The notes: generated by a model from the sequence alone, not told the origin. A stretch of 64,000 nt of DNA from VXNE01 sp965200505 (GCA_965200505.1 OZ241343.1:3534001-3598000), one strand, 5' to 3'. Shown: positions 51,589 to 60,975, counted from the first letter of the stretch. Numbers and translations are program-made.

Positions 51589-54042
51589 ATGACTGACGAC
51601 GGCGCGGCGGCCGGAGACGGCGCCGGGTTCAACGAGCGGGCCGCGGCGTTGGTCGCCGAGATGACGTTGGAGGAGAAGGCCGGCCTTTGCTCCGGCGCCG
51701 GCCTCTGGCACACCAAGGGCGTCGAGCGGCTTGGGCTGCCGCCCATCCTGCTCACCGACGGTCCGCACGGCGTGCGCAAGGCGACCGGCAGGGGGGCAGC
51801 GGGCCTCGCCATCACCGAACCGGCGACCTGCTTTCCCACGGCGGTGGCCCTCGCAAGTTCTTGGAATCTGGAGCTTCTGCATGAAGTCGGCGCCGCCATC
51901 GGCGCCGAATGTCGTGACCAAGGCGTCCATGTGTTGCTCGGCCCCGGCCTCAACATCAAGCGCCACCCCCTGTGTGGGCGCAACTTCGAGTACTTCTCGG
52001 AAGACCCGCACCTGTCCGGCGAACTCGCCGCGGCGCTGGTGGCCGGCGTGCAGTCACAAGGGGTCGGCGCCTGCCTCAAGCACTATGCCGTGAACAATCA
52101 GGAGACGCGCCGCATGGTGGTGGATGCGGTGGTGGACGAGCGGACGCTGCGCGAAATCTACCTGCGCGGTTTCGAGATCGCGGTCCGCAAGGCGCAACCT
52201 TGGACGGTGATGTGCGCCTACAACAGGGTGAACGGCGTCTATTGCAGCGAACACGAACCGCTCCTCAACCACATCCTCCGCGACGAATGGGGCTTCGATG
52301 GCCTCACCATGACGGATTGGGGCGCCACCAATGACCGGGTGCGGGGCCTGGCCGCCGGGTTGGATCTTGAAATGCCGGGCAGCGGTGGCGTGAATGATCG
52401 GCGCCTCGTCGCCGCGGTGCGCTCAGGGGCATTGGCGGAACCGATTCTGGACCGTGCGGCGCAGCGCGTGGTGGCGTTGACGTTGCGCGCCACCGCGGCC
52501 GCGCCGGCCCCCGCGGCGGACTATGACGCGCACCATGTGTTGGCGCGGCGGGCGGCGGCCGAGAGTGCCGTTTTGCTGAAGAACGATGGGGCGCTGCTGC
52601 CGTTGGCGGGGCAGGGCAGCCTTGCCGTCATCGGCGCTTTCGCCCGGCAACCACGCTTTCAGGGCACCGGCAGCTCGCGGGTGCGGCCCACCGAAGTCGA
52701 AGGCGCTTTTGATGCCATCGTGAAGCTCATGGATCCGGCCGCGACGCTGGCCTATGCGGCGGGTTATGACCCCGCGGCCAGCGAGTTGGCGCCGGCCCTC
52801 ATCGAGGAGGCCGCGCAGCTCGCCGCCGGGGTTGATGCCGCGGTGTTGTTCGTGGGCTTGCCAGATGCCTACGAATCCGAGGGTTTCGACCGCCGGCACA
52901 TGCGCCTGCCGGCGCAGCACGAGCAGTTGCTCGAGGCGGTGTGCGCCGCCAACGCCAACGTGGCCGTGGTGTTGACGAATGGCGCGCCGGTGGAGCTGCC
53001 GTGGGCGCACCGACCACGCGCCATCTTGGCGGCCCATTTGGCCGGGCAGGCCGGCGGCGGTGCGGTGGCGGCGCTCCTGTTCGGCCGTGCGAACCCCAGT
53101 GGCAAATTGGCGGAGACGCTGCCGCTCAAGCAGACGGATGTGCCCGCGGACCCTTGGTTCCCGGGCGTCGGCCGGCAAGTGCCTTATCGTGAAGGCATCT
53201 ATGTGGGCTATCGCTACTTTGACGCGGCAGGTGCGGAAGTGGCGTTTCCGTTCGGGCATGGCCTCTCGTACACCCGCTTCGACTACTCGGACTTGCAGGT
53301 GGTTCCGGTGGCGGACGAACCCTGCGCCTTCGAAGCGTCCGTGACGGTGCGGAACATGGGCGAGCGCGCCGGCGCGGAGATCGCGCAGCTATACGTTCAT
53401 CACCGCTCGGCGCACCCGCATCGGCCGGCGCAGGAACTACAAGGCTTCGCCAAGGTGCGGCTCGACCCCGGCGAAGCCCAGCGGTTGGCTTTCAGCTTGG
53501 ATGACCGCGCCTTCGCGTGGTTTAACGCGGCAACGGGCGCTTGGACGGCCGCCGGTGGCGTGGCCGAAATCCGCGTGGGGGCGTCGAGCCGCGACATCCG
53601 CGCCACGGCCGATGTCGCGCTGCCGGGTGAGCCGGCCACGGAACAGCCCCGGCATCCCCTGCGCGACGGCCAATTTGCCGCCGGCAGCTTTGAGGCGTGG
53701 CTGGGCCGCCCGCCGCCGGCACCGGAGCCAGCGCGGCCCTTCCACCTCAACTCGACCATGGCCGAACTGGAGGCGACTTGGCTGGGCCGCCTGTTGCGGG
53801 CGAGATACGCCGCGGCGTTTGCCAAGCGGCTCAACTTGGCCAATATGGATGCCGCCACGCGACGGATGTTCACGGCGATGCTGGCCGACATGCCGCTCAG
53901 GAGTTTGGTGCTGCAATCTCGCGGCGGTGTCAGTTTTCGCATGGCGAGTGTGTTGGCGGCGCTCGCGGACGGTCGGCCGGTGGCTGCCGTGCGAGCCTTG
54001 ACGCGCACGGATGGCGCCATCGGGCGAGGAGGGAAGCTGTGA
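51589..54042 (+). CDS. Glycoside hydrolase family 3 beta-glycosidase
   Basis: Protein of 817 residues without a signal peptide. The GH3 N-terminal barrel has GLPPILLTDGPHGVR, GRNFEYFSEDP, ACLKHYAVNNQE and the nucleophile D243 in GLTMTDWGATND; the C-terminal alpha-beta domain and a fibronectin type III-like domain (GRQVPYREGIYVGYRYF, then FPFGHGLSYT) follow. It probably cleaves beta-glucosides or related oligosaccharides in the cytoplasm. ATG 51589 follows GGGAGCAG. The gene overlaps the S41 peptidase start by one base. Confidence 0.92.
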   Translation: MTDDGAAAGDGAGFNERAAALVAEMTLEEKAGLCSGAGLWHTKGVERLGLPPILLTDGPHGVRKATGRGAAGLAITEPATCFPTAVALASSWNLELLHEVGAAIGAECRDQGVHVLLGPGLNIKRHPLCGRNFEYFSEDPHLSGELAAALVAGVQSQGVGACLKHYAVNNQETRRMVVDAVVDERTLREIYLRGFEIAVRKAQPWTVMCAYNRVNGVYCSEHEPLLNHILRDEWGFDGLTMTDWGATNDRVRGLAAGLDLEMPGSGGVNDRRLVAAVRSGALAEPILDRAAQRVVALTLRATAAAPAPAADYDAHHVLARRAAAESAVLLKNDGALLPLAGQGSLAVIGAFARQPRFQGTGSSRVRPTEVEGAFDAIVKLMDPAATLAYAAGYDPAASELAPALIEEAAQLAAGVDAAVLFVGLPDAYESEGFDRRHMRLPAQHEQLLEAVCAANANVAVVLTNGAPVELPWAHRPRAILAAHLAGQAGGGAVAALLFGRANPSGKLAETLPLKQTDVPADPWFPGVGRQVPYREGIYVGYRYFDAAGAEVAFPFGHGLSYTRFDYSDLQVVPVADEPCAFEASVTVRNMGERAGAEIAQLYVHHRSAHPHRPAQELQGFAKVRLDPGEAQRLAFSLDDRAFAWFNAATGAWTAAGGVAEIRVGASSRDIRATADVALPGEPATEQPRHPLRDGQFAAGSFEAWLGRPPPAPEPARPFHLNSTMAELEATWLGRLLRARYAAAFAKRLNLANMDAATRRMFTAMLADMPLRSLVLQSRGGVSFRMASVLAALADGRPVAAVRALTRTDGAIGRGGKL

Positions 54043-56009
54043 TGGATGCGATGCCGAGGCGCGTGTGTGCATTCGGTGTCGCGTTGGCGTGTTGCGCGAT
54101 GGTTCCGACGCTTGCCGACACGCCAGCGGGCGAGGCCTTGCGCTTGAACTTGCTGCATCTGCTGCCCTCGGCGCGTTTCGACGTGGCGACCGCTGAGCGC
54201 CGCGGGCCGCTGCCCCACCGGGTGGCGTTCAAGAACCAATCCGGCATCGGGCTGCCGCCGGCGACGTATGCCTGGACGTTCGGCGACGGCGGCGACAGCA
54301 CCGCCCGCGCACCGCGGCACACCTACGAAGCCGCCGGCACTTACACCGTGACGCTGACGGTCAAGAACGCCCTCGGGCAGCACACGAGCGAGCGGGTCGA
54401 TTTCATCAGGGTCTCGGATCCCAACGCCGACGCCGATGGCGACGGCCTGCCGAACGCCACCGACACCGACGATGACGGCGATGGTTTGGACGATCCGTTG
54501 GACGCTTGGCCGTTGGACCCGCGCCGCACCGTCGCCGCCGGCCGGTTCGAGAGTTACCGTGAGTTTTCCGGCCGCTGCGCCAATCCACGCGCCGGGGCGA
54601 ACCCCGATGGCAATCCGTGGCCAGACCAACTCGGTTCCGCGTTGCTGGAGAACCACTGGCTGCGCTCATGGAGCAACCACTTCTACCTCTGGTACGACGA
54701 AATCGTGGACGCGGAGCCGCTCCGCTACGACGAACCGCTGGACTATTTCGACCTGATGCGCACCACCGCCAGGACGCCGAGCGGCCGGCCGAGGGACCGG
54801 TTCCACTTTACCTACGACACAAACGACTGGCTGGCGTTGACGCGCGGCGGTGTGAGCGCGGGCTATGGCGCCGCGTTCGCGCTGCTCGCCCCGCGCCCCC
54901 CGCGCGACGTGCGTGTCGCCTACACGGAGCCGAACTCACCGGCCACGGCGGCCGGCCTGGCGCGTGGCGCCCGAGTGCTCGAAGTGGATGGTGTGGACGT
55001 GGAACGCGGTTCCGACGTGGACACACTCAATGCCGGCCTCTACCCGGCCGGCGTGGGCGAAACCCATGAGTTCGTCGTTCAAGACCTTGGCGCCGATGGG
55101 CGCCGCACGATCACGATGCGCTCCGCCGAAGTCGTCGCCGATCCGGTGCAGGGGGTGGATGTCGTGCCCACGCCGTCCGGCCCGGTGGGCTACATGGTCT
55201 TCAACGATCACACCGGCCCCGCTGAACGGGAACTTCGGGACGCCGTGGGGCTGCTCGCCAGCCGGGGCGTCGCGGACCTCGTGGTGGATCTCCGCTACAA
55301 CGGCGGCGGCTATCTCGCCTTGGCGAGCCAGCTTGCCTACATGATCGCCGGCCCGGCCGCGGCCCAAGGCCGCGTCTTCGAATCGCTGCGCTTCAACGAC
55401 AAGCACCCGACACGCAATCCAGTCACCGGCGATCCGCTGGAGCCGGTGCCGTTCTACACGACCACGGTGGGCTTGCCGGCCACCAACCCCGTGTCGCCCG
55501 GCGAGCCCCTGCCGACGTTGGGTTTGCCGAGGGTCTTCGTGCTGACGGGCGGCGGCACCTGCTCAGCCTCGGAGGCGGTGATGAACGGCTTGCGCGGCAT
55601 TGACGTGGAAGTCATCCAAATCGGCGCGACCACCTGCGGCAAACCCTATGGCTTCTACGCCTTCGACAACTGCGGCACCACTTACTTCTCGGTGCAATTC
55701 CAAGGCGTGAACGCCAAGGGCTTCGGCGACTATGGGGATGGCTTCTCGCCAACTGGGCTGCCTCGCGTTGAGGGGGAGGAACTGCCCGGCTGCCCGATCA
55801 CCGACGACTTCGGCCACGCCTTGGGCGATGTGGACGAAGCCCGCTTCAGCGCGGCCCTAGAGTACCGTGACACGGGCGCTTGCCCGGCAACCCCCAGCGG
55901 CTCCTCCGCCATCGCGCCGAGCGCGGCCGATGCGCCCCACGGCCAACGCATGCGTGATGGGGTGGTGCCCAAGTCACTCTGGCACACAAATCGTTGGCTG
56001 CATCACTAG
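54042..56009 (+). CDS. Secreted S41-family peptidase with PKD and calcium-repeat modules
   Basis: Protein of 655 residues. N-terminal signal peptide (to about residue 26, TLA-D), a PKD-like domain ending HTYEAAGTYTVTLTV, a thrombospondin type 3-like calcium segment (DADGDGLPNATDTDDDGDGLDD, about residues 128-150), a PDZ-like domain (VLEVDGVDVERGSDV), and an S41 tail-specific protease domain with VDLRYNGGGY, the serine motif T-C-S-A-S-E (S508/S510) and K534 in TTCGKPYG. It is likely exported and processes envelope or extracellular proteins. ATG 54042 has GAGGAGGG upstream and overlaps the GH3 stop (TGATG). Confidence 0.87.
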   Translation: MDAMPRRVCAFGVALACCAMVPTLADTPAGEALRLNLLHLLPSARFDVATAERRGPLPHRVAFKNQSGIGLPPATYAWTFGDGGDSTARAPRHTYEAAGTYTVTLTVKNALGQHTSERVDFIRVSDPNADADGDGLPNATDTDDDGDGLDDPLDAWPLDPRRTVAAGRFESYREFSGRCANPRAGANPDGNPWPDQLGSALLENHWLRSWSNHFYLWYDEIVDAEPLRYDEPLDYFDLMRTTARTPSGRPRDRFHFTYDTNDWLALTRGGVSAGYGAAFALLAPRPPRDVRVAYTEPNSPATAAGLARGARVLEVDGVDVERGSDVDTLNAGLYPAGVGETHEFVVQDLGADGRRTITMRSAEVVADPVQGVDVVPTPSGPVGYMVFNDHTGPAERELRDAVGLLASRGVADLVVDLRYNGGGYLALASQLAYMIAGPAAAQGRVFESLRFNDKHPTRNPVTGDPLEPVPFYTTTVGLPATNPVSPGEPLPTLGLPRVFVLTGGGTCSASEAVMNGLRGIDVEVIQIGATTCGKPYGFYAFDNCGTTYFSVQFQGVNAKGFGDYGDGFSPTGLPRVEGEELPGCPITDDFGHALGDVDEARFSAALEYRDTGACPATPSGSSAIAPSAADAPHGQRMRDGVVPKSLWHTNRWLHH

Positions 56010-56058
56010 CGGTGGCGCGAGAGGCTGTCGCGCCGGGCTCGTGTGGCGGGCCAAGCGC

Positions 56059-56265
56059 TCACCTTGCCGCCAGCCGGATTTCGATGGCCTCCGCGGGTTG
56101 GCCGTCCGATTCAATGTTCTCTGCGAATACGCGCAAGGCCAATACTTCCGCCTGTGTAATGGCCGCCTCGCGTGTGCCGCCGTACACCATCACTCCGGGA
56201 AGCTGCGGCACTTCTGCGATCCAGCGGCCATCCACCTCGCGTTCCGTCTCTACGGTGAGTTGCAT
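56059..56265 (-). CDS. HicB-like small protein (orphan)
   Basis: Protein of 68 residues with the HicB antitoxin core GRWIAEVPQLPGVMVYG followed by TREAAITQAEVLALRVFAENIE. No HicA toxin frame (which would be about 60-80 residues with a GSHxxF motif) was found on either side, so this looks like a solitary HicB-fold protein. ATG 56265 or the adjacent ATG 56268 is the start, with GGCAGGCA ahead. Confidence 0.75.
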   Translation of the reverse strand: MQLTVETEREVDGRWIAEVPQLPGVMVYGGTREAAITQAEVLALRVFAENIESDGQPAEAIEIRLAAR

Positions 56266-56349
56266 CATTGCCTGCCACCCCGTAGCTTCCCACGCCTTCG
56301 GCCCGCGAGCCGAAGGCACCGCCTCCGCCGAGTATACTGGCCGCGTTCC

Positions 56350-56426
56350 GCACCCGTAGCTCAACTGGATAGAGCACCAGGCTTCGAACCTGGGGGTTCG
56401 GGGTTCGAGTCCCTGCGGGTGCGCCA
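56350..56426 (+). tRNA. tRNA-Arg (anticodon TCG)
   Basis: A 77-base cloverleaf: acceptor GCACCCG/CGGGTGC, D-arm GCTC...GAGC, anticodon stem CCAGG/CCTGG with loop CTTCGAA giving anticodon TCG, T-arm CGGGG/CCCTG with loop TTCGAGT, discriminator G and encoded CCA. It lies between the orphan hicB-like gene and aroA and reads opposite to both. Confidence 0.95.
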
Positions 56427-56462
56427 GCCCTTTGCCTACCGCCAAGTGCAGACCCTTGGCGA

Positions 56463-57740
56463 TTAGGCGTAGATGCGGTCGAAGTCCATCCAAAAGTCCG
56501 CATAGGTCTTGGCGACGCAGGCCGGCGCGTGCACGGCCGAGCCGCCGCTCTTGCTGGCGAACACGGCCATGGCCATGGCCATGCGGTGGTCGTCGAAGGT
56601 GTCGAAGGCGGCGCTGCGTGGGTTGGCGAGCGGCGCGATGCGGACGTGGTCCGCGCCTTCTTCGACTTCCACCCCGGCCTTGCGCAGTTCCCCTACCGGG
56701 CAGCTGATGCGGTCGCACTCCTTGTGGCGCAGCGTGGCGAGGCCGCTGATCTCGACCGGTGCGGGCAGGAACGGCGCCATCGCCATGAGTGTGGGCGCCG
56801 CATCCGGCATTGACGCCATGTCCACATGAGGCAAGGGGTTGAGCGCCGCGGGGCCGGTGATGGTCACGCTGTCAGCTTGTGCTTGCACTTGGGCCCCGAG
56901 CCGCCGGCACACGTTGAAGAAGGCGAAGTCGCCTTGCCCAGTGTTGGCGCCGAGGTTGGTGATGCGCACCGTCGAATGGTGCAGGGTGGCGAGTGCCGCA
57001 TGATAGGTGGCGGCGGAGGCGTCGCCCTCGATGGCCACGGCGCCGCCGCCATAGCGCTGCGGCGCCACCTTGAAGGTGCCGGTGTCCGAGGTTTCCACCG
57101 CCACGCCGCGCCGTGCCATCTCCGCCACGGTCACAGCGATGTAGGGCGCGGAAGCCGGGGCGCTCGAGGGGCGGATCGTCAAGCCGGCCGCAAGATGGGG
57201 CGCCAAGAGGAGCAGAGCGGAGAGGAACTGGCCGGAGACGCTGGCATCGATGGCCACTTGCGCGGCATGGGATGTCGTGCCGCGCACGGTGATGGGCAGC
57301 CGGCCGCCGGCTTGCGCTTCGACCGCGCAGCCGAGTTCGCGCAAGGCATCGATCAAGCCGCCATTGGGACGCGCCTTGAGCGGTGGCTGGCCGTTGAACC
57401 GGGTGGGGTCGCCGCGCAGCGCCGCCAAGGCCAATAGCAGGCGCATCGAAACGCCGCTCAAGCCCAAATCGACGTTGAGCTCGCCGGCGGCGAATGTGCT
57501 GGGCGGCTTCACCAGCAGGTGGGTGGGGGAAAGCGCCTCGATGCCCACGCCGAACACCCGCAAGGCAGCGGCCATGGTCGCCGCATCGTCGCAAACCGGC
57601 GCGCCGACGAGCTCGGTCGGCGCATCCGCCAGCGCCGCCATGACGAGATGCCGCAAGGCGATGGACTTGCTGCCCGGCAAAGTCACCACCACGTCGAAGG
57701 GGCGTTCCACCTTGGCGATGGGGCGCGGTGGGCTGGTCAC
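56463..57740 (-). CDS. aroA: 3-phosphoshikimate 1-carboxyvinyltransferase (EPSP synthase), divergent
   Basis: Protein of 425 residues, the sixth step of the shikimate pathway. Conserved: LPGSKSIALR at 21-30, RPNGGLIDALRELG, DASVSGQFLSALL, EGDASAATYH, MPDAAPT, RHKECDRI, DDHRMAMAM, CVAKTYADF. Two sites depart from the norm: LGNAGT is LGLSGV (92-97), and the Arg of the R-x-K-x-RP loop, which binds PEP in the E. coli enzyme (R124), is proline (P120, in PPLKARP). The gene overlaps its upstream neighbour by ATGA. Whether it is the genome's only aroA cannot be told from the window. Confidence 0.88.
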   Translation of the reverse strand: MTSPPRPIAKVERPFDVVVTLPGSKSIALRHLVMAALADAPTELVGAPVCDDAATMAAALRVFGVGIEALSPTHLLVKPPSTFAAGELNVDLGLSGVSMRLLLALAALRGDPTRFNGQPPLKARPNGGLIDALRELGCAVEAQAGGRLPITVRGTTSHAAQVAIDASVSGQFLSALLLLAPHLAAGLTIRPSSAPASAPYIAVTVAEMARRGVAVETSDTGTFKVAPQRYGGGAVAIEGDASAATYHAALATLHHSTVRITNLGANTGQGDFAFFNVCRRLGAQVQAQADSVTITGPAALNPLPHVDMASMPDAAPTLMAMAPFLPAPVEISGLATLRHKECDRISCPVGELRKAGVEVEEGADHVRIAPLANPRSAAFDTFDDHRMAMAMAVFASKSGGSAVHAPACVAKTYADFWMDFDRIYA

Positions 57741-58381
57741 GCGGCAGCCGCCGGTGCCCGGGCTTCAGGCGGGATGCGGCAGGCGCGTTCCAGCAGGCGG
57801 TCGCCGCGGCTCGGATAACGGAAGCGGAGGTGCTCGCCCACGCGCTCGCGCTCGACGATGACGAACGGCGCCCCGAAGGGCCGGAAGCTGAGCACCTTGT
57901 TCCGCCATTCGATGGCGACCCAAGTGTTGACGCACCACAGCCCCACATCGCGCGAACCGTTGGCCACGGTGCCGTCGGCGTGGAAGTCGTGGATGACGCC
58001 GGCGGCTGTCACCACCACACGGTCGCCACACTGCTCAATGCGTTCCACATGATGGCCTTCGCCGTCACGGCTCACCCAGAGGCCGCGCAGGTCCGCCGCG
58101 TCGGGCGCCAGCGGCTCGCGGCAGCTGCCCAGCACCGGCAGCGGCCAGCGCTCCCAGCCGCAACCGGGCGTGTACGCCTTGGGAATGTCGGCGGCGGCAG
58201 GGCCGTTGCCGTCAAGCGCCGGTTGCTCGCAATAATCGATGGCCGCGCCATCGCCGGCGAAGATCGCCGGGTCTGTGGTGTCCGGCGGCCGCGGCCACAG
58301 AAACAGGGCACCTGCGACGACGACGAGGATGCCGCCGACCGCCACGCCCAACATGATTGTTGCTCGGCTCAGTGCTCCCAT
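57737..58381 (-). CDS. Membrane-anchored protein of unknown function
   Basis: Protein of 214 residues with an N-terminal transmembrane helix (residues 9-29) and a soluble, presumably periplasmic domain with six cysteines and many tryptophans; the text AGVIHDFHADGTVANGSRDVGLW resembles lipocalin-like beta-strand patterns, but no family was recognised. The start at 58381 was chosen because the hydrophobic helix follows directly; the longer open frame upstream has no coding character. Its stop overlaps the aroA start (ATGA). Confidence 0.65.
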   Translation of the reverse strand: MGALSRATIMLGVAVGGILVVVAGALFLWPRPPDTTDPAIFAGDGAAIDYCEQPALDGNGPAAADIPKAYTPGCGWERWPLPVLGSCREPLAPDAADLRGLWVSRDGEGHHVERIEQCGDRVVVTAAGVIHDFHADGTVANGSRDVGLWCVNTWVAIEWRNKVLSFRPFGAPFVIVERERVGEHLRFRYPSRGDRLLERACRIPPEARAPAAAA

Positions 58382-58522
58382 CGTGTGGATGATACTCGCA
58401 TCCCGTGGCCACGGGCCGGTGGCGCCCAAAGGGCCAAGGCACTGCGTTCCCGCGTTTCCGTCCCATGACCTGACGTGGTAACTTGCGCCGCACCGTGTTC
58501 CAACGTAAACGAGGGGAGAGCG

Positions 58523-59599
58523 ATGCACGTCGGCATGGCCACCATCTTCCAGAATCCGGAAGACCACATCCACGATGGCGAGGTGTACGCGAACGAGCTG
58601 CGCCTTGCGAATCTGGCCGAACCGCTGGGGTTCGACTCCATTTGGGGTGTGGAGCACCATTTCACGGACTACACGATGTGCCCCGACGTCCTGCAGTTTC
58701 TCACCTACATGGCGGGGCGCACCGAGCGCATCCAACTCGGCTCGATGGTGGTGGTGCTGCCTTGGCATGACCCGATCCGCGTCGCGGAGCAGGTGTCGAT
58801 GTTGGACCACATCTCCAACGGGCGCTTCATCTTGGGCATGGGGCGCGGCGCCGGCCGGGTGGAGTTCGAGGGTTTCGGCATCGACATGGGCGAATCACGC
58901 GAGCGCTTCGTCGAAGCCGCGGACTTGCTGCTGACGGGCCTTGAGAAGGGGCGTTGCGAATACGACGGCAAGTTCTACCAACAGGCGCCGCGGGACATCC
59001 GCCCGCGGCCGCGCGGCACCTTCAAGGGCCGCTCCTACGCGGCGGCGGTGTCGCCGGAGTCCAGCGAGATCATGGCGCGCTTGGGGCTCGGCATCCTCGT
59101 CATCCCACAGAAGCCTTGGGACATGGTGGATCAGGAGCTGGCCACCTACCGCAAGGTCTTTCAGGACGTGAACGGCGCCCCGGCGCCGGCGCCCATCATC
59201 GCCGGCTGGGTGTGCTGCGACGAAGACGAAGCCGTGGCCCGGGAGAAGGCCGTGCGTTGGATCGGCGGCTATTGGCAAACCGCCGCCAAGCACTACGAGT
59301 TCGGTGGCGCCCACTTCGCCAAGACCAAGGGCTACGAGTTCTACGCGGCCATGTCCGCGGCGCAGCAGGCGAGCGCGGATGCGGCCACCGAAGCGTATCT
59401 GGATCTGCAGGTGTGGGGCACGCCGCAAATGTGCATCGAACGCATCGAGCGCACCTGCGAGCGCATGGGGTCGAACACCTTCACCGGCGTGTTCAGCTAT
59501 GCCGGGATGCCCTATGACGAGGCCGAGCGCAATGTCCGGTTGTTCGCGGACAAGGTGATGCCGGCGCTCCGGCGCGACGCCGCGGTCGCCGCCCGCTGA
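58523..59599 (+). CDS. LLM-class flavin-dependent oxidoreductase
   Basis: Protein of 358 residues of the bacterial luciferase-like monooxygenase superfamily. It has the FDSIWGVEHHF segment near the N-terminus, RIQLGSMVVVLPWHDPIRVAEQVSMLDHISNGRFILGMGRG, and a later YDEAERNVRLFADKVMPAL. These enzymes use reduced FMN or F420. ATG 58523 has GGGGAGAG upstream. It is followed on the same strand by an acyl-CoA dehydrogenase, so a role in oxidation of an organic acid, ketone or terpenoid is possible; the substrate is unknown. Confidence 0.9.
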   Translation: MHVGMATIFQNPEDHIHDGEVYANELRLANLAEPLGFDSIWGVEHHFTDYTMCPDVLQFLTYMAGRTERIQLGSMVVVLPWHDPIRVAEQVSMLDHISNGRFILGMGRGAGRVEFEGFGIDMGESRERFVEAADLLLTGLEKGRCEYDGKFYQQAPRDIRPRPRGTFKGRSYAAAVSPESSEIMARLGLGILVIPQKPWDMVDQELATYRKVFQDVNGAPAPAPIIAGWVCCDEDEAVAREKAVRWIGGYWQTAAKHYEFGGAHFAKTKGYEFYAAMSAAQQASADAATEAYLDLQVWGTPQMCIERIERTCERMGSNTFTGVFSYAGMPYDEAERNVRLFADKVMPALRRDAAVAAR

Positions 59600-59610
59600 G
59601 GGCTGATGCC

Positions 59611-59630
59611 GTCGCGGGCCGCCCCGCGAC
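59611..59630 (+). terminator. GC-rich hairpin after the LLM oxidoreductase gene
   Basis: GTCGCGGG and CCCGCGAC form a perfect 8-base stem with the loop CCGC, 12 bases after the stop codon. There is no T-tract, so it is terminator-like rather than a canonical intrinsic terminator. Confidence 0.4.
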
Positions 59631-59643
59631 GGGCGCCGCCGGC

Positions 59644-59649
59644 TAGAAT
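59644..59649 (+). promoter_or_regulatory. Possible -10 box of the acyl-CoA dehydrogenase gene
   Basis: TAGAAT stands 39 bases before the ATG at 59688, after a GC-rich hairpin. No recognisable -35 box lies at the right distance. Confidence 0.3.
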
Positions 59650-59687
59650 GTTCGTTTTTCGACAACGTTGCCAAGGGGGAGGAAGGC

Positions 59688-60953
59688 ATGGCCGAAGCCG
59701 CCATCAAAGACACTGAAGCGGATCTGAATGACCTCACGATGGGTGAGGCCGCGCAACCGCTGTTGGATGCCGTGACGAAGTTCATCAGCGACGAGGTGCA
59801 GCCGCAGACGGAAGCGTATTTCGAGGCCGCCGGCGAACATGGCGACCGCTGGAGCCTGTCGCCGCGCCAAGAGACGATCTTGAACGGTTTGAAGGGGAAG
59901 GCCAAGGCCGCTGGCCTGTGGAACTTCTTCCTGCCCGACGCCGACACCGGCGAGGGGCTCAAGAACCTGGACTACGCCTACATCGCGGCCCAGCTGGGCA
60001 AGAACCCCATCGCCTCGGAGTGCCTGAACTGCAGCGCCCCGGACACCGGCAACATGGAAGTGCTGGAACGCTATGGCACGCCGGAGCAGAAGGAGCGCTG
60101 GCTCACGCCCCTGCTGAATGGCGAAATCCGCTCCGCGTACGCGATGACCGAGCCGAACCTCGCCTCCTCGGATGCCAAGCAGATCGCCACCCAAGCCCGC
60201 CTCGATGGCGATGAGTGGGTCATCAACGGTGAGAAGTTCTACATCTCCGGCGCCGGCGACAGCCGCTGCAAGGTGATGATCACGATGGTGAAGACGAGCC
60301 CGGACGCCGCGCCACATCGCCAGCAATCCCAAATCCTCGTGCCCATCGACACGCCCGGCGTGGAAATCCTCGGCCCGATGACGGTGTTCGGCCACGACGA
60401 CGCCCCGCACGGCCACATGCACCTCAAGTTCAACGACGCCAGGGTGCCGAAGGAGAACATCCTGCTCGGCGAAGGCCGCGGCTTCGAAATCTCGCAGGGG
60501 CGGCTGGGCCCAGGTCGCATCCACCATTGCATGCGCTCCATCGGCCAAGCCGAGCGCGCCTTGGATCTCATGGTGCGTCGCGGGCTGTCACGGGAGGCGT
60601 TCGGGCGGCCCATCGCGCAGCTCGGCAAGAACGTGGAGGTGATTTCCCGCGCCCGCATCGAAATCGAGGCGATGCGCCTCATGGTGCTGAAGGCCGCCAA
60701 GGCCATGGACGTGCTGGGCAACCGGGAAGCCCGCGTGTGGGTTCACATGGTGAAGGCCATGGTGCCGGAGCGCGTGTGCCAGATCATCGACCAAGCCATT
60801 CAGATGCATGGCGCGAGTGGCGTGTCGCAATGGACGCCGCTGGCCGGCATGTACACCGGCCAGCGCACCCTGCGCATCGCGGACGGCCCTGACGAAGTGC
60901 ATCACCTCGTCGTCGGGCGCGCCGAGCTGCGGAAGTACCAAGGCACGGCCTAG
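59688..60953 (+). CDS. Acyl-CoA dehydrogenase, ACAD10/11-like
   Basis: Protein of 421 residues. Features include EPNLASSDAKQI, WVINGEKFYISG, LGPGRIHHCMRSIGQAERALDLM, the RIEIEAMRLMVLKAAKAMD helix and LRIADGPDEVHH, which place it in the ACAD10/11-like branch with the enzyme at 25201-26457. Members of that branch act on 4-hydroxyacyl-CoAs in concert with an APH-type kinase; one such kinase gene lies at 62304-63719. The ATG follows GGGGGAGGAA. Confidence 0.92.
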   Translation: MAEAAIKDTEADLNDLTMGEAAQPLLDAVTKFISDEVQPQTEAYFEAAGEHGDRWSLSPRQETILNGLKGKAKAAGLWNFFLPDADTGEGLKNLDYAYIAAQLGKNPIASECLNCSAPDTGNMEVLERYGTPEQKERWLTPLLNGEIRSAYAMTEPNLASSDAKQIATQARLDGDEWVINGEKFYISGAGDSRCKVMITMVKTSPDAAPHRQQSQILVPIDTPGVEILGPMTVFGHDDAPHGHMHLKFNDARVPKENILLGEGRGFEISQGRLGPGRIHHCMRSIGQAERALDLMVRRGLSREAFGRPIAQLGKNVEVISRARIEIEAMRLMVLKAAKAMDVLGNREARVWVHMVKAMVPERVCQIIDQAIQMHGASGVSQWTPLAGMYTGQRTLRIADGPDEVHHLVVGRAELRKYQGTA

Positions 60954-60975
60954 CACCCAACCGGCTTGTGCGGGC

